From Micromonospora parastrephiae (GTDB lineage: Bacteria > Actinomycetota > Actinomycetes > Mycobacteriales > Micromonosporaceae): DNA of 64,000 bases. Positions 1-8,308 of the stretch are shown here, in pieces. Made by a program: the position numbers and the translations under genes. Under the pieces are notes generated by a model. The model ran no database searches. It was given only the letters and a program-made list of their open reading frames with translations, and was not told where the DNA came from. Within the stretch, counting starts at the first letter, position 1. Each line of letters starts with the position of its first letter. The DNA is taken from NCBI RefSeq assembly GCF_016802865.1, contig NZ_JAEVHM010000001.1, forward strand, positions 62,001 to 126,000, given 5' to 3'.

Positions 1-335
1 TCGGCGGCGATATAGGCCACCCCGAGTGTGGCGAGCACCTGGTCCAGCGGCCGGTCCGTGAGGGGACGCACAGCCGCAGCGAGGCCCGCTCCCCCGACGG
101 CGCCGATCAGGACCGCCGCGGCGAGGGCCAGGCCGAGGCCGACCCAGCCGCCGTCGGCAAGCTGCCAGGCGATGTAGGCGCCAGCGAGGTAGAGGGTGCC
201 GTGGGCCATCGAGAACACCCCGGCCACGCCGAAGATCAGCGTGAGTCCGGCCGCGATGACGAACAGCAGCAGTCCGTACGCGACCCCGTCCAGCGCGGTG
301 ATCGTGTAGGGGTTGACCAGCCCGCTCAGGCCCAC
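1..335 (-). CDS. LivH-like branched-chain amino acid ABC permease (3' end beyond window)
   Basis: The minus-strand frame opens with a GTG preceded by a strong GGAAGGAGGA ribosome site six bases away and reads off the left edge, so only about 111 N-terminal residues are visible. They begin VGLSGLVNPYTITALDGVAY and continue with long hydrophobic stretches (ITALDGVAYGLLLFVIAAGL, then FGVAGVFSMAHGTLYLAGAY), the N-terminal pattern of LivH-type inner-membrane permeases. It lies 25 bp downstream of the methyltransferase and follows the substrate-binding protein, so it is probably the permease partner of that lipoprotein. The ATPase genes would lie outside the window. The family is clear; the true substrate is not. 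Confidence 0.85.
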   Translation of the reverse strand, partial: MGLSGLVNPYTITALDGVAYGLLLFVIAAGLTLIFGVAGVFSMAHGTLYLAGAYIAWQLADGGWVGLGLALAAAVLIGAVGGAGLAAAVRPLTDRPLDQVLATLGVAYIAA

Positions 336-359
336 GGCACTCCTCCTTCCGAACGCAGG

Positions 360-1181
360 TCAGGCGGAGGCGAGCCGCCGGCCGATGGTGGTGTGCATCA
401 AGTAGCCCGACAGCATCAGCTGCGGGTCCATCAACACCTCACGCAGCTCGGCCAGGTCATCGAGGCTCATGCCGGCAGCGACCAGCTCTGCCTCGCGCTG
501 AATCGAGTTGGAGTGATGCAGCCGGCAGATGCCGGTGCCACCGCGCCACGAGCGGGACTCGATGCGGCTGTCGACGTCGACCAGGCCTAGGTGCAGCATC
601 ACCTCCGGCGCCCGCTGCGCCCAGCCCATCTCCGCCCCGCGAGACTCCCCGTAGGCGAGCAGCGCGTCCTGGAACCGCTCGATCAGCTCGGTCGCCCGAG
701 GGCTGGGGCTGCGGCGGATCATGTCGCGCCAGGTGCAGTCCCAGTCCGCCACCACCATTGCCCCGCCCGGGGCGAGAGCGCGCGTCAGGTCGGCGAGGAC
801 CTGCTCCCGCTCGGGCAGGTGCATCAGCACCAGCCGGGCGACGATGGCCTGCTGCGACCCCGCCGGCAGCTCCATCTCGCGGACGTCGCCGGCCCGGACG
901 GTGACGTTGGGACCCTCGGGGATGTAGCGGGGGTCGAGGTCCACGGCGGTGACGTGCCCGTCCGGGGCGACCTGGTCGGCCAGCCAGGTCGTCAGCGTGC
1001 CCGCCCCGGCGCCGATGTCCGTGACCTTCCAGCCCGGCCCGACCCCAAGCCCGAACAAGACCCTTTGCGTGTCCGCGTCGAGGATCGCAGCGAGGTGACG
1101 CAGCTGTTTGGCTGCCTCGTCGGTGGCGTTGTCGAACATGTACCCGGCCTGCCCATCGGCGGCCGTCGTGGTCGTGGTCAT
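360..1181 (-). CDS. Class I SAM-dependent methyltransferase
   Basis: A 273-residue protein with the class I methyltransferase fold: motif I VTDIGAGAGTLTTWLA (about residues 53-68), the acidic end of strand 2 VTAVDLDP, and a post-motif segment MVVADWDCTW. The ATG at 1181 is chosen because GAAAGG lies about 12 bases upstream and the protein starts MTTTTTAADGQ; the frame extends upstream without support. It is placed between a substrate-binding lipoprotein (20 bp gap) and a LivH-like permease, an unusual site for a methyltransferase inside an ABC transporter operon. The methyl acceptor cannot be read from sequence; ubiE/small-molecule type is likelier than nucleic-acid type because no specific recognition domain is present. 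Confidence 0.8.
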   Translation of the reverse strand: MTTTTTAADGQAGYMFDNATDEAAKQLRHLAAILDADTQRVLFGLGVGPGWKVTDIGAGAGTLTTWLADQVAPDGHVTAVDLDPRYIPEGPNVTVRAGDVREMELPAGSQQAIVARLVLMHLPEREQVLADLTRALAPGGAMVVADWDCTWRDMIRRSPSPRATELIERFQDALLAYGESRGAEMGWAQRAPEVMLHLGLVDVDSRIESRSWRGGTGICRLHHSNSIQREAELVAAGMSLDDLAELREVLMDPQLMLSGYLMHTTIGRRLASA

Positions 1182-1201
1182 GGTGTCTATGCCTTTCGGA
1201 G

Positions 1202-2557
1202 TCAGGAACCGAGGGTGGTGAGCGTCTGCACGGTGCGGTTGACCCACACCTGCCCGTCCTGGGCCACTTCCCGCAGGTAGTACGCCTGCACAGGGGTGTG
1301 GTTTACCGGCCCGAACTGCCAGGCGCCCCGAGGCGAATCAATCGACCCCACCCGCGGCAACGCCGCGGTGAGCGTCTGCGAGGTCAGCCCTGTGGCCGCC
1401 GCACTCGCGGCGGCAGACGACGCAACCGGGCGGCTGGCAGCCGGACTTCCGCTCGTGGCAGGGCTGCTGGAGGCGGATGCGGTGCTGGTGGTGCTGGGTG
1501 TAGTCGCGGGGGCATCAGGCTGGGCGAGCGCTTCCGAGATCGCTCTGTCCAACACGAGCGCTGCGTCCCACGCGCAGACGTGGTACACGTTCGGCAGCTT
1601 CCCCTCGTTGGCCGAGGTGAACCGGCGCACGAAGTCTCTGTTGGCCGCGTTGTCCAGCGTCGACGAATAATTCAGGGCGGTGTAGATGCCCTTGGCCTGA
1701 TCCTTCAACGCCGCCAGTGGCGCGCCTTCGGTCAGGAAGCCCGAGGCGTACAGCGGCGTGGTGATGCCGTACTGGCGGTACTGCTTGACGAACTCGATCG
1801 CCGACGCGCCGGCGTAGAAGGTATAGACGGCCGCCGGCTTGGCCTCCTTGATCTTCGTCAGGTACGGGGAGAACTCGGTCGTCGGCGCCGGCGCCCACGG
1901 CGTCCACGTCGGCTCCCCGCCTGGGTTCGCCAACTGCCCGCCCGCCTTGCGGAAAGCGGTGACGAAACCACCGATCTGATCACGACCGCCGATGTAGTCC
2001 GGGCCGATCACCCACACCCGGCCGTCGCCGACCGTCGTGCGCAGGTAGCCGGCAATCGACGCGCCGGTCTCCTGACTCAGCCACGACGTCGACCACAGGT
2101 AGGCGGGATTGTCGACCGTTGAGGGCCGCCCACCCATACCGATCAGCGGCACCTTGGACTCGATCAGCAGCGGGTACAAGGTCTGCACCGTGTCGGCGGT
2201 CCCCCCGCCAACGAGAGCGAGGACCTTGTCCTGCTCGATGAGCTTGCGCGCCGACGCGAGGGCGGTGGCCTTGCCGTCGCCCTCGTCGGCCTCAATCACC
2301 TTCACGGGTCGACCGCCGAGCTTGCCGCCCAGCTTGTCCAAGGCCAGCCGCCACCCCGCGGCCTGGTCATCACCGATTGACTTGTAGTTGCCGGTTTTCG
2401 GCACGATCAAGCCGATGCGGATCTCGGTGGCGGTGGTATCCCCGTCGCTGAGGCTCGACCCGGCGCAGCCGGCGACAGCAAGCAGGGTGGTGGCAGCGAT
2501 GGCGGCGATCGCCGTTCGCCAGCGATGGTGCCGGCGGCCGGTTGGCTGAGGAGTCAC
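1202..2557 (-). CDS. Branched-chain amino acid-type ABC substrate-binding lipoprotein (LivJ family)
   Basis: A 451-residue exported protein. The N-terminus has Arg/His residues, a hydrophobic stretch and the lipobox LLAVAGC, so it should be lipid-anchored outside the membrane. The mature part starts IRIGLIVPKTGNYKSIGDDQ, followed by VVGGGTADTVQTLYP-type and AVYTFYAGASAIEFVKQY segments typical of the LivJ/periplasmic-binding type 1 family. A Ser/Thr/Ala/Pro-rich insert sits at about residues 345-390. It precedes the methyltransferase and the LivH-like permease on the same strand, so it is the likely ligand receptor of this uptake system. Its first 188 bp are overlapped by the end of the upstream GTPase frame. 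The ligand is unknown; conservon-linked LivJ proteins need not bind amino acids. Confidence 0.87.
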   Translation of the reverse strand: MTPQPTGRRHHRWRTAIAAIAATTLLAVAGCAGSSLSDGDTTATEIRIGLIVPKTGNYKSIGDDQAAGWRLALDKLGGKLGGRPVKVIEADEGDGKATALASARKLIEQDKVLALVGGGTADTVQTLYPLLIESKVPLIGMGGRPSTVDNPAYLWSTSWLSQETGASIAGYLRTTVGDGRVWVIGPDYIGGRDQIGGFVTAFRKAGGQLANPGGEPTWTPWAPAPTTEFSPYLTKIKEAKPAAVYTFYAGASAIEFVKQYRQYGITTPLYASGFLTEGAPLAALKDQAKGIYTALNYSSTLDNAANRDFVRRFTSANEGKLPNVYHVCAWDAALVLDRAISEALAQPDAPATTPSTTSTASASSSPATSGSPAASRPVASSAAASAAATGLTSQTLTAALPRVGSIDSPRGAWQFGPVNHTPVQAYYLREVAQDGQVWVNRTVQTLTTLGS

Positions 2558-3134
2558 GAGAGTCGACGTCCTTCCGTTCTGAGGGGGAAAGGTGCGAGGG
2601 CCGTACGTGGTGCTGGGGTGGTACGACAGGGCTGGCCAGGCGATGCAAAACGGCCAGGACGGAGGCAGGTTCCGTGGCGTCGCAGGTCAGGACCGGCACC
2701 TGCGCGCTGACCTGTAGGGCATCGCGGATCTCGCGGCGGTTGCGGGAGCCGCCGAGCGGCCGGTTGATCGCGACCAGGTACGGCAGATCACGGGCGTCGA
2801 GGTAGTCCATCGCCGGATAGGACACCGGCAGTCGGGTGGTGTCGACCAGCACGACAGCGCCGGTGGCGCCCAGAGCCAGGTGGTCCCACATCCACCACCA
2901 GCGCCGCAGCTCCGGCGTCACGTGCAGGACGACGGTGACGCCAGTGGACAGGGTTGCGTAGCCGATCTCTCCGACCGCACCCGGCTGGCCGGGCCGCGTC
3001 GAGCGGCCACGCTGCGCGGCCCGAAGGAAGCAGGACTTCCCCACACCCGCGCCGCCGGTCACCAGCACCTTGACCGTCGAGGCCGCATGTCCCATCACGC
3101 CCGAGTTCGCGCTCATGCTCATCGCCGCCCGCAC
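2370..3134 (-). CDS. Conservon small GTP-binding protein (CvnD-like)
   Basis: The protein starts after a GTG (or an ATG 12 bases later) only 6 bp below the Roadblock gene. Near residue 26 it has the P-loop GGAGVGKS, then LVDTTRLPVS and AINRPLGGS in the positions of the G3 and G4 regions, as in the Ras-like GTPases that end actinobacterial conservons. About 185 residues look like the family. The frame has no stop there and continues another 60 Arg/Pro-rich residues into the next gene, stopping at 2370. That tail either is a real overlap or signals a lost stop or frameshift. Predicted role: GTP-dependent switch acting with the kinase and the Roadblock protein at the membrane. Confidence 0.8.
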   Translation of the reverse strand: MRAAMSMSANSGVMGHAASTVKVLVTGGAGVGKSCFLRAAQRGRSTRPGQPGAVGEIGYATLSTGVTVVLHVTPELRRWWWMWDHLALGATGAVVLVDTTRLPVSYPAMDYLDARDLPYLVAINRPLGGSRNRREIRDALQVSAQVPVLTCDATEPASVLAVLHRLASPVVPPQHHVRPSHLSPSERKDVDSRDSSANRPPAPSLANGDRRHRCHHPACCRRLRRVEPQRRGYHRHRDPHRLDRAENRQLQVNR

Positions 3135-3140
3135 GCCGGC

Positions 3141-3548
3141 TCAGCCGGCCGTTCGCGGCCCTGGCCTGACCGCGTCGCCGATACGCGCCGCCATGGTGGC
3201 CAGCTCGTAGGCGACCTGCGACGGGTCGCAATCGTTGCGGGCTAACGCCGCCAAAGACGACCCGTCGGGCACCTGCTGCACGACGAGGATCCCGTCGCGC
3301 ATCATCAGCATCTGGAAGTGCACACCGCCGGTCTCCAGCAGGTCAGTGGCGCCGCGCGCCAGACTGACCAGCCCGGACACGATCGCCGCGAGCTGATCGC
3401 CGCGGTCGGTGTCCAGACCGTCGGTGCTGGCCAGCAGCAGCCCGTCGCCGGAAACCGCAACAACGTGCGCCACTGCGGGAATCTGGCTGGCCAGGTTGTT
3501 CAGAACAGTGGACAGCTGCGAATTGCGGGCAGTAGTGGCGAGACTCAT
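3141..3548 (-). CDS. Roadblock/LC7 domain protein of conservon (CvnB-like)
   Basis: A 135-residue protein, the normal size for this family. It starts MSLATTARNSQLSTVLNNLA with GIPAVAHV-like signature ASQIPAVAHVVAVSGDGLLL, and the VSGLVSLARGATDLLE and QMLMMRDGILVVQQV segments of the Roadblock fold. The ATG overlaps the kinase stop codon in an ATGA arrangement, giving translational coupling, and the GTPase follows within 6 bp. In characterised conservons the Roadblock protein bridges the sensor kinase and the GTPase; the same is inferred here. Confidence 0.92.
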   Translation of the reverse strand: MSLATTARNSQLSTVLNNLASQIPAVAHVVAVSGDGLLLASTDGLDTDRGDQLAAIVSGLVSLARGATDLLETGGVHFQMLMMRDGILVVQQVPDGSSLAALARNDCDPSQVAYELATMAARIGDAVRPGPRTAG

Positions 3549-6067
3549 CGGCGTTCTCCTGTTGGAATGGGAGGGGTAGACGGCGCGGCTCGCAGGCCGC
3601 GCATCGTGCCGGCGACCTGCGCCCGGATCGCCGCCGGGTCGATTTGCACGTAAGGCTCCGATGGGGCCCGCTGCGCCGGCAGGCCGCCCGGGACGACGTG
3701 CGCCTGGGGACGACGTCGAGGCAGACCGGAGGTGGTGCGTCCATCGGTTGCTGGTTCGGCGGCGGACGCCGCCGCCTGCCAGCCCGCGTCGGCGTCGGTG
3801 CTGAAACCACGCTCGTCGCTGCGAGACGGCCACAACCACGGCGATTGGGCCGCCATAGCCTGGAACATCGGCGGGTCCGGCGGTCGCGGCGCACCCACCG
3901 GCAATGACACCGGGCCCCGCTGGCGAGGCACGGGCGGCAGCTCCATCGTTACGTCCGTGCGCGGGGGTGAAGGTGGCTCCGGCACCACCGGGGTTTGCCG
4001 TGTTGGACCAGTCCACCCGGTCCCCGCCCACGGCGCCGCGACCGGGTGAGCGGCCGGCGCGGGAGCCCGCCGGGACGGCCGTTCAATGTGGCAGGGAACG
4101 ACGATCTCCCGAACGTGCACCCGTGTGACGTACTCAGCCGGCACCAGAACCTCAGCGGTGACGCCGGTCGGCTCGGTAGCGCCCAGCCGTACCCGCACCC
4201 CGAACTCTGCCGCCAGCCGGGAAATCACGACCAAGCCCATCTGGTCAGTGACCGCAACCTCCATCTCCGGGCTCGCCAGCAGCGCGTTAGCGCGGTCGAA
4301 CTGCTCCACACTCAACCCGAGACCGGAATCGGCGACAAGGATCCGCACGTCATGCCCCGACCACCCCGCGAAGACCCGCACCTGCGCGGCGGAGAACCGG
4401 GTCGCGTTGTCCAACAGCTCCGCGAGGATCGACTTCACGGCGTCGACCGCGCGGGCGTCGACCTCGACCTCGACCAGCTGCTCCATCGTGATCCGGGCGA
4501 AGCCTTCGGTCTCCGACAGAGCAGCGTTCACCAGGTCCGCGAGCACCACCGGATGTGGCTGCGATTGGCCGGGGCCACCACCGGCAACGATCAGTAGATT
4601 CGATCCATAACGGCGCAGCCGGGTGGCCTGCTGGTCTGCGGCGAACACCCTCGCCAACCGGTCCGGGTCCTCCTCGTCGCGCTCAAGACGATCGATGCTG
4701 CCCAGTAGTTGGTCGGTCAGGGCCTGCACGCGTCGACCAACGGAGGTGATCATGGCGATGACCAGGGCACGCCCCCGTGCCTCCCCCACCGCCGCGTTCA
4801 CCGCCACGTCCAGCACTAGATTGAAAGCGCCTGCGACCTGGCCGACCTCGTCCCCGCCAACCACCGGCACTGCCACGCGGCCGGTGTCCTCGGCCAGCCG
4901 TTGCGCCGCCGCTGGATCCGACGTTGCCCGCAGCCGCGCCACCAGGGCTGGCAGCTCCACGTCCGCGACCCGACGGGCGCCCTGCTCCAGCGACGACAGC
5001 TGCGCGACCAGCGACCGGGCCACCCGGACCGCCGTTACCGCGGCGACCAGCAACATCACTAACAGCACCGCAGCTTGCACCGCCGCAGCCCGGACCTGCG
5101 CTATCCACAGGTCGTCGGCGGCAGCCGCGATGTCATCGTTCACCGCCGCCTGCACCTGGGCCAACAGATCCGCGCGACTGGTCATCACTCGGCTCCACTG
5201 CCCGGCCCCGCCCGGCAACCGCACCGGCTCATACACCCCGGTGCCAGACACCAGCCCGTCCAGCCGCACCGCGGCGAGGACGTCCCCGCCAGTCAACGTG
5301 CGTCCCAACCGCGCCCTCCATGACGGGCGCGCCAACGCGTCGAACTCGCGCAACGCCTCGTCCTGGCCGGTACGAGCGGCCACGACTTCCGCGTGCAGCG
5401 CCGGAGTCAACCGCCGCGCCGCCACCGCCTGCAACACCGCCACCTGCTGCTGACCCACCGCCTCACGGGCCCGCGACACCGCCGCGGACGCGCGCATCTC
5501 ATCGGCGAGCTGCGACTGCACGCCGCTCTGAGCCACCGCCAACAGCAGATCCCCCAGATCGGCGATGACGATCCGGTAACCGAACGCCACGGCGGACAGC
5601 GCCACCAGGCCGTCTCCGCGCACCCGCTGCCGCTGCGCCTGCACATCCGCCAACCCCGCGTCAGCGCGGGACAGAACACCACGCACGCCCCCGGGCGGGT
5701 TTTCGAGTTCTCCCCGCAGCACCCGGAATCGGGAGATCGCCTCATCGGTGCCCTGCACGGCCCGCTCGAAATCCGCAGGCTTCACCGTCGACCCCGGCAG
5801 CAGCAGACCCACTGCAGCGATCCGCTCAGCCTGCAGACGCTGCGTCACCTCGGTTGCCGACGCGCCGACATAGAACAAGTCCCCGGCACCAGCGGCAGCC
5901 TGGGCCTCCCCCACAGAGGACCACAATCCGAAACCCGCCGACACCACCGCGACCAGCACCGTCGGTAGCACGATCAGCCCGGCCTTCCACCGCACCGACA
6001 TATCCGCCAACTGGCGGCCCACTATGACCCGTGAGACCCGCATCGCACCGCCACTGGACGCGCTCAC
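3545..6067 (-). CDS. Conservon sensor histidine kinase-like protein with extracellular helical sensor domain (CvnA-like)
   Basis: About 840 residues. Domains in order: a first membrane helix near residues 28-50 (AGLIVLPTVLVAVVSAGFGL); an extracellular helical region of about 270 residues like the nitrate/nitrite-sensing type; a second helix around 330-350; a HAMP-like stretch; a dimerisation segment; a HATPase_c domain with N-box ELLDNATRFS and G1 VADSGLGLS; and a Pro-rich cytoplasmic tail. Where conservon kinases usually read DHLATRMRR, this one reads DQQATRLRR, so the expected histidine is glutamine. The GTG at 6067 is preferred because it overlaps the upstream small frame as GTGA; an ATG at 6043 is the alternative. 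It is the first large gene of the conservon operon. Confidence 0.88.
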   Translation of the reverse strand: MSASSGGAMRVSRVIVGRQLADMSVRWKAGLIVLPTVLVAVVSAGFGLWSSVGEAQAAAGAGDLFYVGASATEVTQRLQAERIAAVGLLLPGSTVKPADFERAVQGTDEAISRFRVLRGELENPPGGVRGVLSRADAGLADVQAQRQRVRGDGLVALSAVAFGYRIVIADLGDLLLAVAQSGVQSQLADEMRASAAVSRAREAVGQQQVAVLQAVAARRLTPALHAEVVAARTGQDEALREFDALARPSWRARLGRTLTGGDVLAAVRLDGLVSGTGVYEPVRLPGGAGQWSRVMTSRADLLAQVQAAVNDDIAAAADDLWIAQVRAAAVQAAVLLVMLLVAAVTAVRVARSLVAQLSSLEQGARRVADVELPALVARLRATSDPAAAQRLAEDTGRVAVPVVGGDEVGQVAGAFNLVLDVAVNAAVGEARGRALVIAMITSVGRRVQALTDQLLGSIDRLERDEEDPDRLARVFAADQQATRLRRYGSNLLIVAGGGPGQSQPHPVVLADLVNAALSETEGFARITMEQLVEVEVDARAVDAVKSILAELLDNATRFSAAQVRVFAGWSGHDVRILVADSGLGLSVEQFDRANALLASPEMEVAVTDQMGLVVISRLAAEFGVRVRLGATEPTGVTAEVLVPAEYVTRVHVREIVVPCHIERPSRRAPAPAAHPVAAPWAGTGWTGPTRQTPVVPEPPSPPRTDVTMELPPVPRQRGPVSLPVGAPRPPDPPMFQAMAAQSPWLWPSRSDERGFSTDADAGWQAAASAAEPATDGRTTSGLPRRRPQAHVVPGGLPAQRAPSEPYVQIDPAAIRAQVAGTMRGLRAAPSTPPIPTGERR

Positions 6068-6300
6068 ACCGCCGCCCGGCTGTCCGTGGATGCGGCCCGG
6101 CAGCCACGCCCGCTCCACGCCGTGTCACGCGGCGAGCGCCGCCCGGTCGCTGGCCGGGTCGTCATAACAAGCACCTGCTCGCTGACAGGGCGGTCGGGGG
6201 AAAGTTGCCGGCCGGTCGACACCAGCAGCTGCGGCGCGATGGCCAAATGCGCCACCAGCGGCGTGATCAGCAGGGGCATGAGCCTCCTGGCAACAGGCAC
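6064..6300 (-). CDS. Small protein of unknown function leading the conservon operon
   Basis: A 78-residue frame starting at a GTG with GGGAAGG six bases upstream. It ends in a GTGA overlap with the kinase start, a coupling pattern used by the other genes here. The first third is hydrophobic (LMPLLITPLVAHLAIAPQLL) and the rest is Arg/Ser/Thr-rich, with no recognised domain. The coding evidence is the ribosome site, the overlap and operon position only. It may be a leader peptide or small membrane protein, or a chance frame if the kinase starts further downstream. Confidence 0.4.
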   Translation of the reverse strand: MPVARRLMPLLITPLVAHLAIAPQLLVSTGRQLSPDRPVSEQVLVMTTRPATGRRSPRDTAWSGRGCRAASTDSRAAV

Positions 6301-6421
6301 GGCGAACCTTCCCTCGGTGAGTTGGTATCGCTGGCTGGTGAGTCAGCGCAGCGGCGGCGATGACGCCGGCATAGAGCGACCTAAGACGAAATCGATCAAT
6401 GTCGGCCAGCCCTGCCAAGCA

Positions 6422-6494
6422 GTTCTGACAATCCGCCAACATTCCCGGCGTCGACAACATCCACCCAGAGATGAATGTCAGCGGATTGTCGGAA
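6422..6494. promoter_or_regulatory. Pair of divergent 19-bp TGTC-repeat operator-like motifs
   Basis: The 340-bp gap between the conservon operon and the gene at 6643 holds no credible gene but carries the same motif twice in opposite orientation. TGTCAGCGGATTGTCGGAA lies on the plus strand (6476-6494) and TGTTGGCGGATTGTCAGAA on the minus strand (about 6423-6441). In each, two TGTC/TGTT half-sites are 11 bp apart, one DNA turn. One copy faces each divergent gene. Related copies occur at 15614 and 17862. Most likely a regulator-binding site; which protein binds is not known. Confidence 0.55.
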
Positions 6495-6642
6495 CTGGAT
6501 GACAACCCTTATCGACACGGTCGACGACGACTTTTGATGTTTGAGTCACCGTCCGCGTCGACTGAGCAGGCGGTGAGGGGCCGCAGCCGCCTGGCGGCGC
6601 GACGGTCCGTCGTGTCCACGACCGCTTGGGAGGGCATGCACC

Positions 6643-7248
6643 ATGACCAGTTCATCCATGCCGGAGGTCGCAGAGGTTGGCCGTCGGGCCGCCGAGATCG
6701 TCGACAAGATGCAGGCGCACCCGGCCTACGGCCGACTGCAGAGCTCGTCGATGAGGTACTCCACCTGCTGGGCCACGTTCGCCGGCTACCCGGCTATCAG
6801 CCGTTGGTCTCTGGAGCGCGACGCCGCTCCGCTGTTGGACGAAGCGCTGCGCGTCCTAGCGCTCAAAGCTGCCGTGTTCGAGCTCTCCGGCGGCGACGAG
6901 CACGCCGCCGAACTGCTGGTGCCGGCGCCGGTGGACGAGATGATCCACGCCGTGCTGGCCCAGTTCACACTGATGACGCGCCTGCAGAGCGACCTGGGCG
7001 TCACCTTTCCCCACGCCACGGAGCTGGAGGAGTTCACCTACACCCGCGGCGGCATCACCGACGCCTACTACGCCGCCGCCGGGTGGGGAGAGCAACCACT
7101 GCGGTACTGGCTCGACTCGGCCGAGGTGAATCGACGTCTCGGCCTGCTCAACGAGCGCTACCAGGCCGCCGGTCTCGGCCGGGATGGACGCAGCCACGAC
7201 TTCGACTTCGACCGGAACGAGCCGCTCGCCGCCGGGGTCAGCGGTTAG
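6643..7248 (+). CDS. Hypothetical protein, 201 residues
   Basis: Starts at an ATG with GGGAGG about 9 bases upstream and reads MTSSSMPEVAEVGRRAAEIV. It looks soluble, is rich in Tyr, Trp and acidic residues, and has no signal peptide or membrane helix. The middle segment PVDEMIHAVLAQFTLM followed by HATELEEFTY is regular helix with histidines spaced as in small metal or haem proteins, but no family is recognised. It ends 10 bp inside the convergent gene at 7238. The TGTC motif pair lies just upstream, so it is probably under that control. Confidence 0.7.
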   Translation: MTSSSMPEVAEVGRRAAEIVDKMQAHPAYGRLQSSSMRYSTCWATFAGYPAISRWSLERDAAPLLDEALRVLALKAAVFELSGGDEHAAELLVPAPVDEMIHAVLAQFTLMTRLQSDLGVTFPHATELEEFTYTRGGITDAYYAAAGWGEQPLRYWLDSAEVNRRLGLLNERYQAAGLGRDGRSHDFDFDRNEPLAAGVSG

Positions 7249-7684
7249 CCAACTCCACCGACAGCACCCGCCGCAGGGCCGTCACCGCTTCCTTCGCTCC
7301 GAACCGTTCGGCGGCCAGCCGCTCGGCGCGGGCAACAGCGGCGAAAATTCCTTCGGCGGGTGCCTGCCGCAAAACGGCTACGAGCCAACCATCCAGATCG
7401 ACCACGTCGGCGGGCAACTCCAGCGCCGCCGCCGTCGGCGCCGGTCGGGGCGCCTGATCAGGGACCAGTTCCCCGTCCGAGGCGTACCGGCCGACGGGAA
7501 GGCCCACCCGGAACGGATGAACGCAAACGGCGACACCGTCCGCGGTCGCCCGCCATCCCAGGTCAGGTCGGTACGCGAATTCGGGTCCCGGCCGGTCGAT
7601 CACATCGAACTGGCCCGGCCCGAGCTGCTGAGCCGGACACACCACGCAGGTCTGTTCACACCACTGCGGAAGGGGCCCCGACAT
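7238..7684 (-). CDS. Hypothetical protein, 148 residues
   Basis: A compact minus-strand frame starting MSGPLPQWCEQTCVVCPAQQ. The CxxxxxC..C arrangement near the N-terminus could bind a metal. The rest is a mixed region with a conserved-looking segment DVVDLDGWLVAVLRQAPAEG and a helical end. No family is recognised. It overlaps the stop of the convergent 6643 gene by 11 bp and its start lies 37 bp from the HD gene, so the pair may share a regulatory region. The ribosome site is weak, and reading as a real gene rests on good codon bias and length. Confidence 0.5.
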   Translation of the reverse strand: MSGPLPQWCEQTCVVCPAQQLGPGQFDVIDRPGPEFAYRPDLGWRATADGVAVCVHPFRVGLPVGRYASDGELVPDQAPRPAPTAAALELPADVVDLDGWLVAVLRQAPAEGIFAAVARAERLAAERFGAKEAVTALRRVLSVELANR

Positions 7685-7720
7685 GCCGCCGATCGTACGG
7701 CAATCTGGAGGTATCAGGGT

Positions 7721-8308
7721 ATGACGGTCTTATCGCCTCCCCGCCCCGCCGCCATCGACCGCGCCCTCCGAGACGCTCGAACCTGGTGCGCGGGACACAC
7801 CATCGACGACCGACCAGCCTTGGTCCACGCGCTGCGCGTCGCAGTGACCATCGGCCAACACGTCCCCGCCCCAGCACAGGACGTCATCGTCGCTGCGCTC
7901 CTACACGACGCACCGGAATTCGCCCCGACAGAGCGGGACGTCTACCAGACCCTCGCCGTTGGCTACGGGACCGAGGTCGCCGGGATCATCGCCGCTCTTC
8001 AGGCCGAACACCGCGCCCTGGACGAACCCGACCCGCCCATCCGCGTCGACGACCAACCGGTGCTACTCGCCTCCACCGCCGACAAGATTGTCGCCCTGAC
8101 CTCGCTGCTTCGCCGGGCCCAGAGCACCGGCAATGTACCGGCCTTCTTTGACCGGCGCCCGGTGCTATGCGGGCTACTGCCGCACTTCCGGGGCTTCCAA
8201 CGCGCCGCACATCCTCGGCTGCCAGCCAGCATGTCGGCGCACCTCGACGCCGCCCTCACGCCGCTCGAGCGCGCCACCGCTTATCCGCAGCGAGTGGGTG
8301 CGCGGTGA
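7721..8308 (+). CDS. HD-domain phosphohydrolase
   Basis: A 195-residue protein. The HD signature ALLHDAPEF is at about residues 63-71, with an upstream histidine (VHALRVAVTIGQH) and downstream STADKIVALTSLL. Together these give the metal-binding layout of RelA/SpoT-like and nucleotide HD hydrolases. The ATG at 7721 has GGAGG about 10 bases upstream. The stop overlaps the next start as GTGA, making it the first gene of a tightly coupled five-gene operon. Likely substrate is a nucleotide or phosphorylated metabolite; the dTMP-kinase-like gene in the same operon favours a nucleotide. Confidence 0.82.
   Translation: MTVLSPPRPAAIDRALRDARTWCAGHTIDDRPALVHALRVAVTIGQHVPAPAQDVIVAALLHDAPEFAPTERDVYQTLAVGYGTEVAGIIAALQAEHRALDEPDPPIRVDDQPVLLASTADKIVALTSLLRRAQSTGNVPAFFDRRPVLCGLLPHFRGFQRAAHPRLPASMSAHLDAALTPLERATAYPQRVGAR

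Noticed and set aside
4623..5453. 276-residue plus-strand frame inside the kinase gene
   Set aside because: Ala/Arg/Ser/Thr-rich shadow of the kinase, with no start site.
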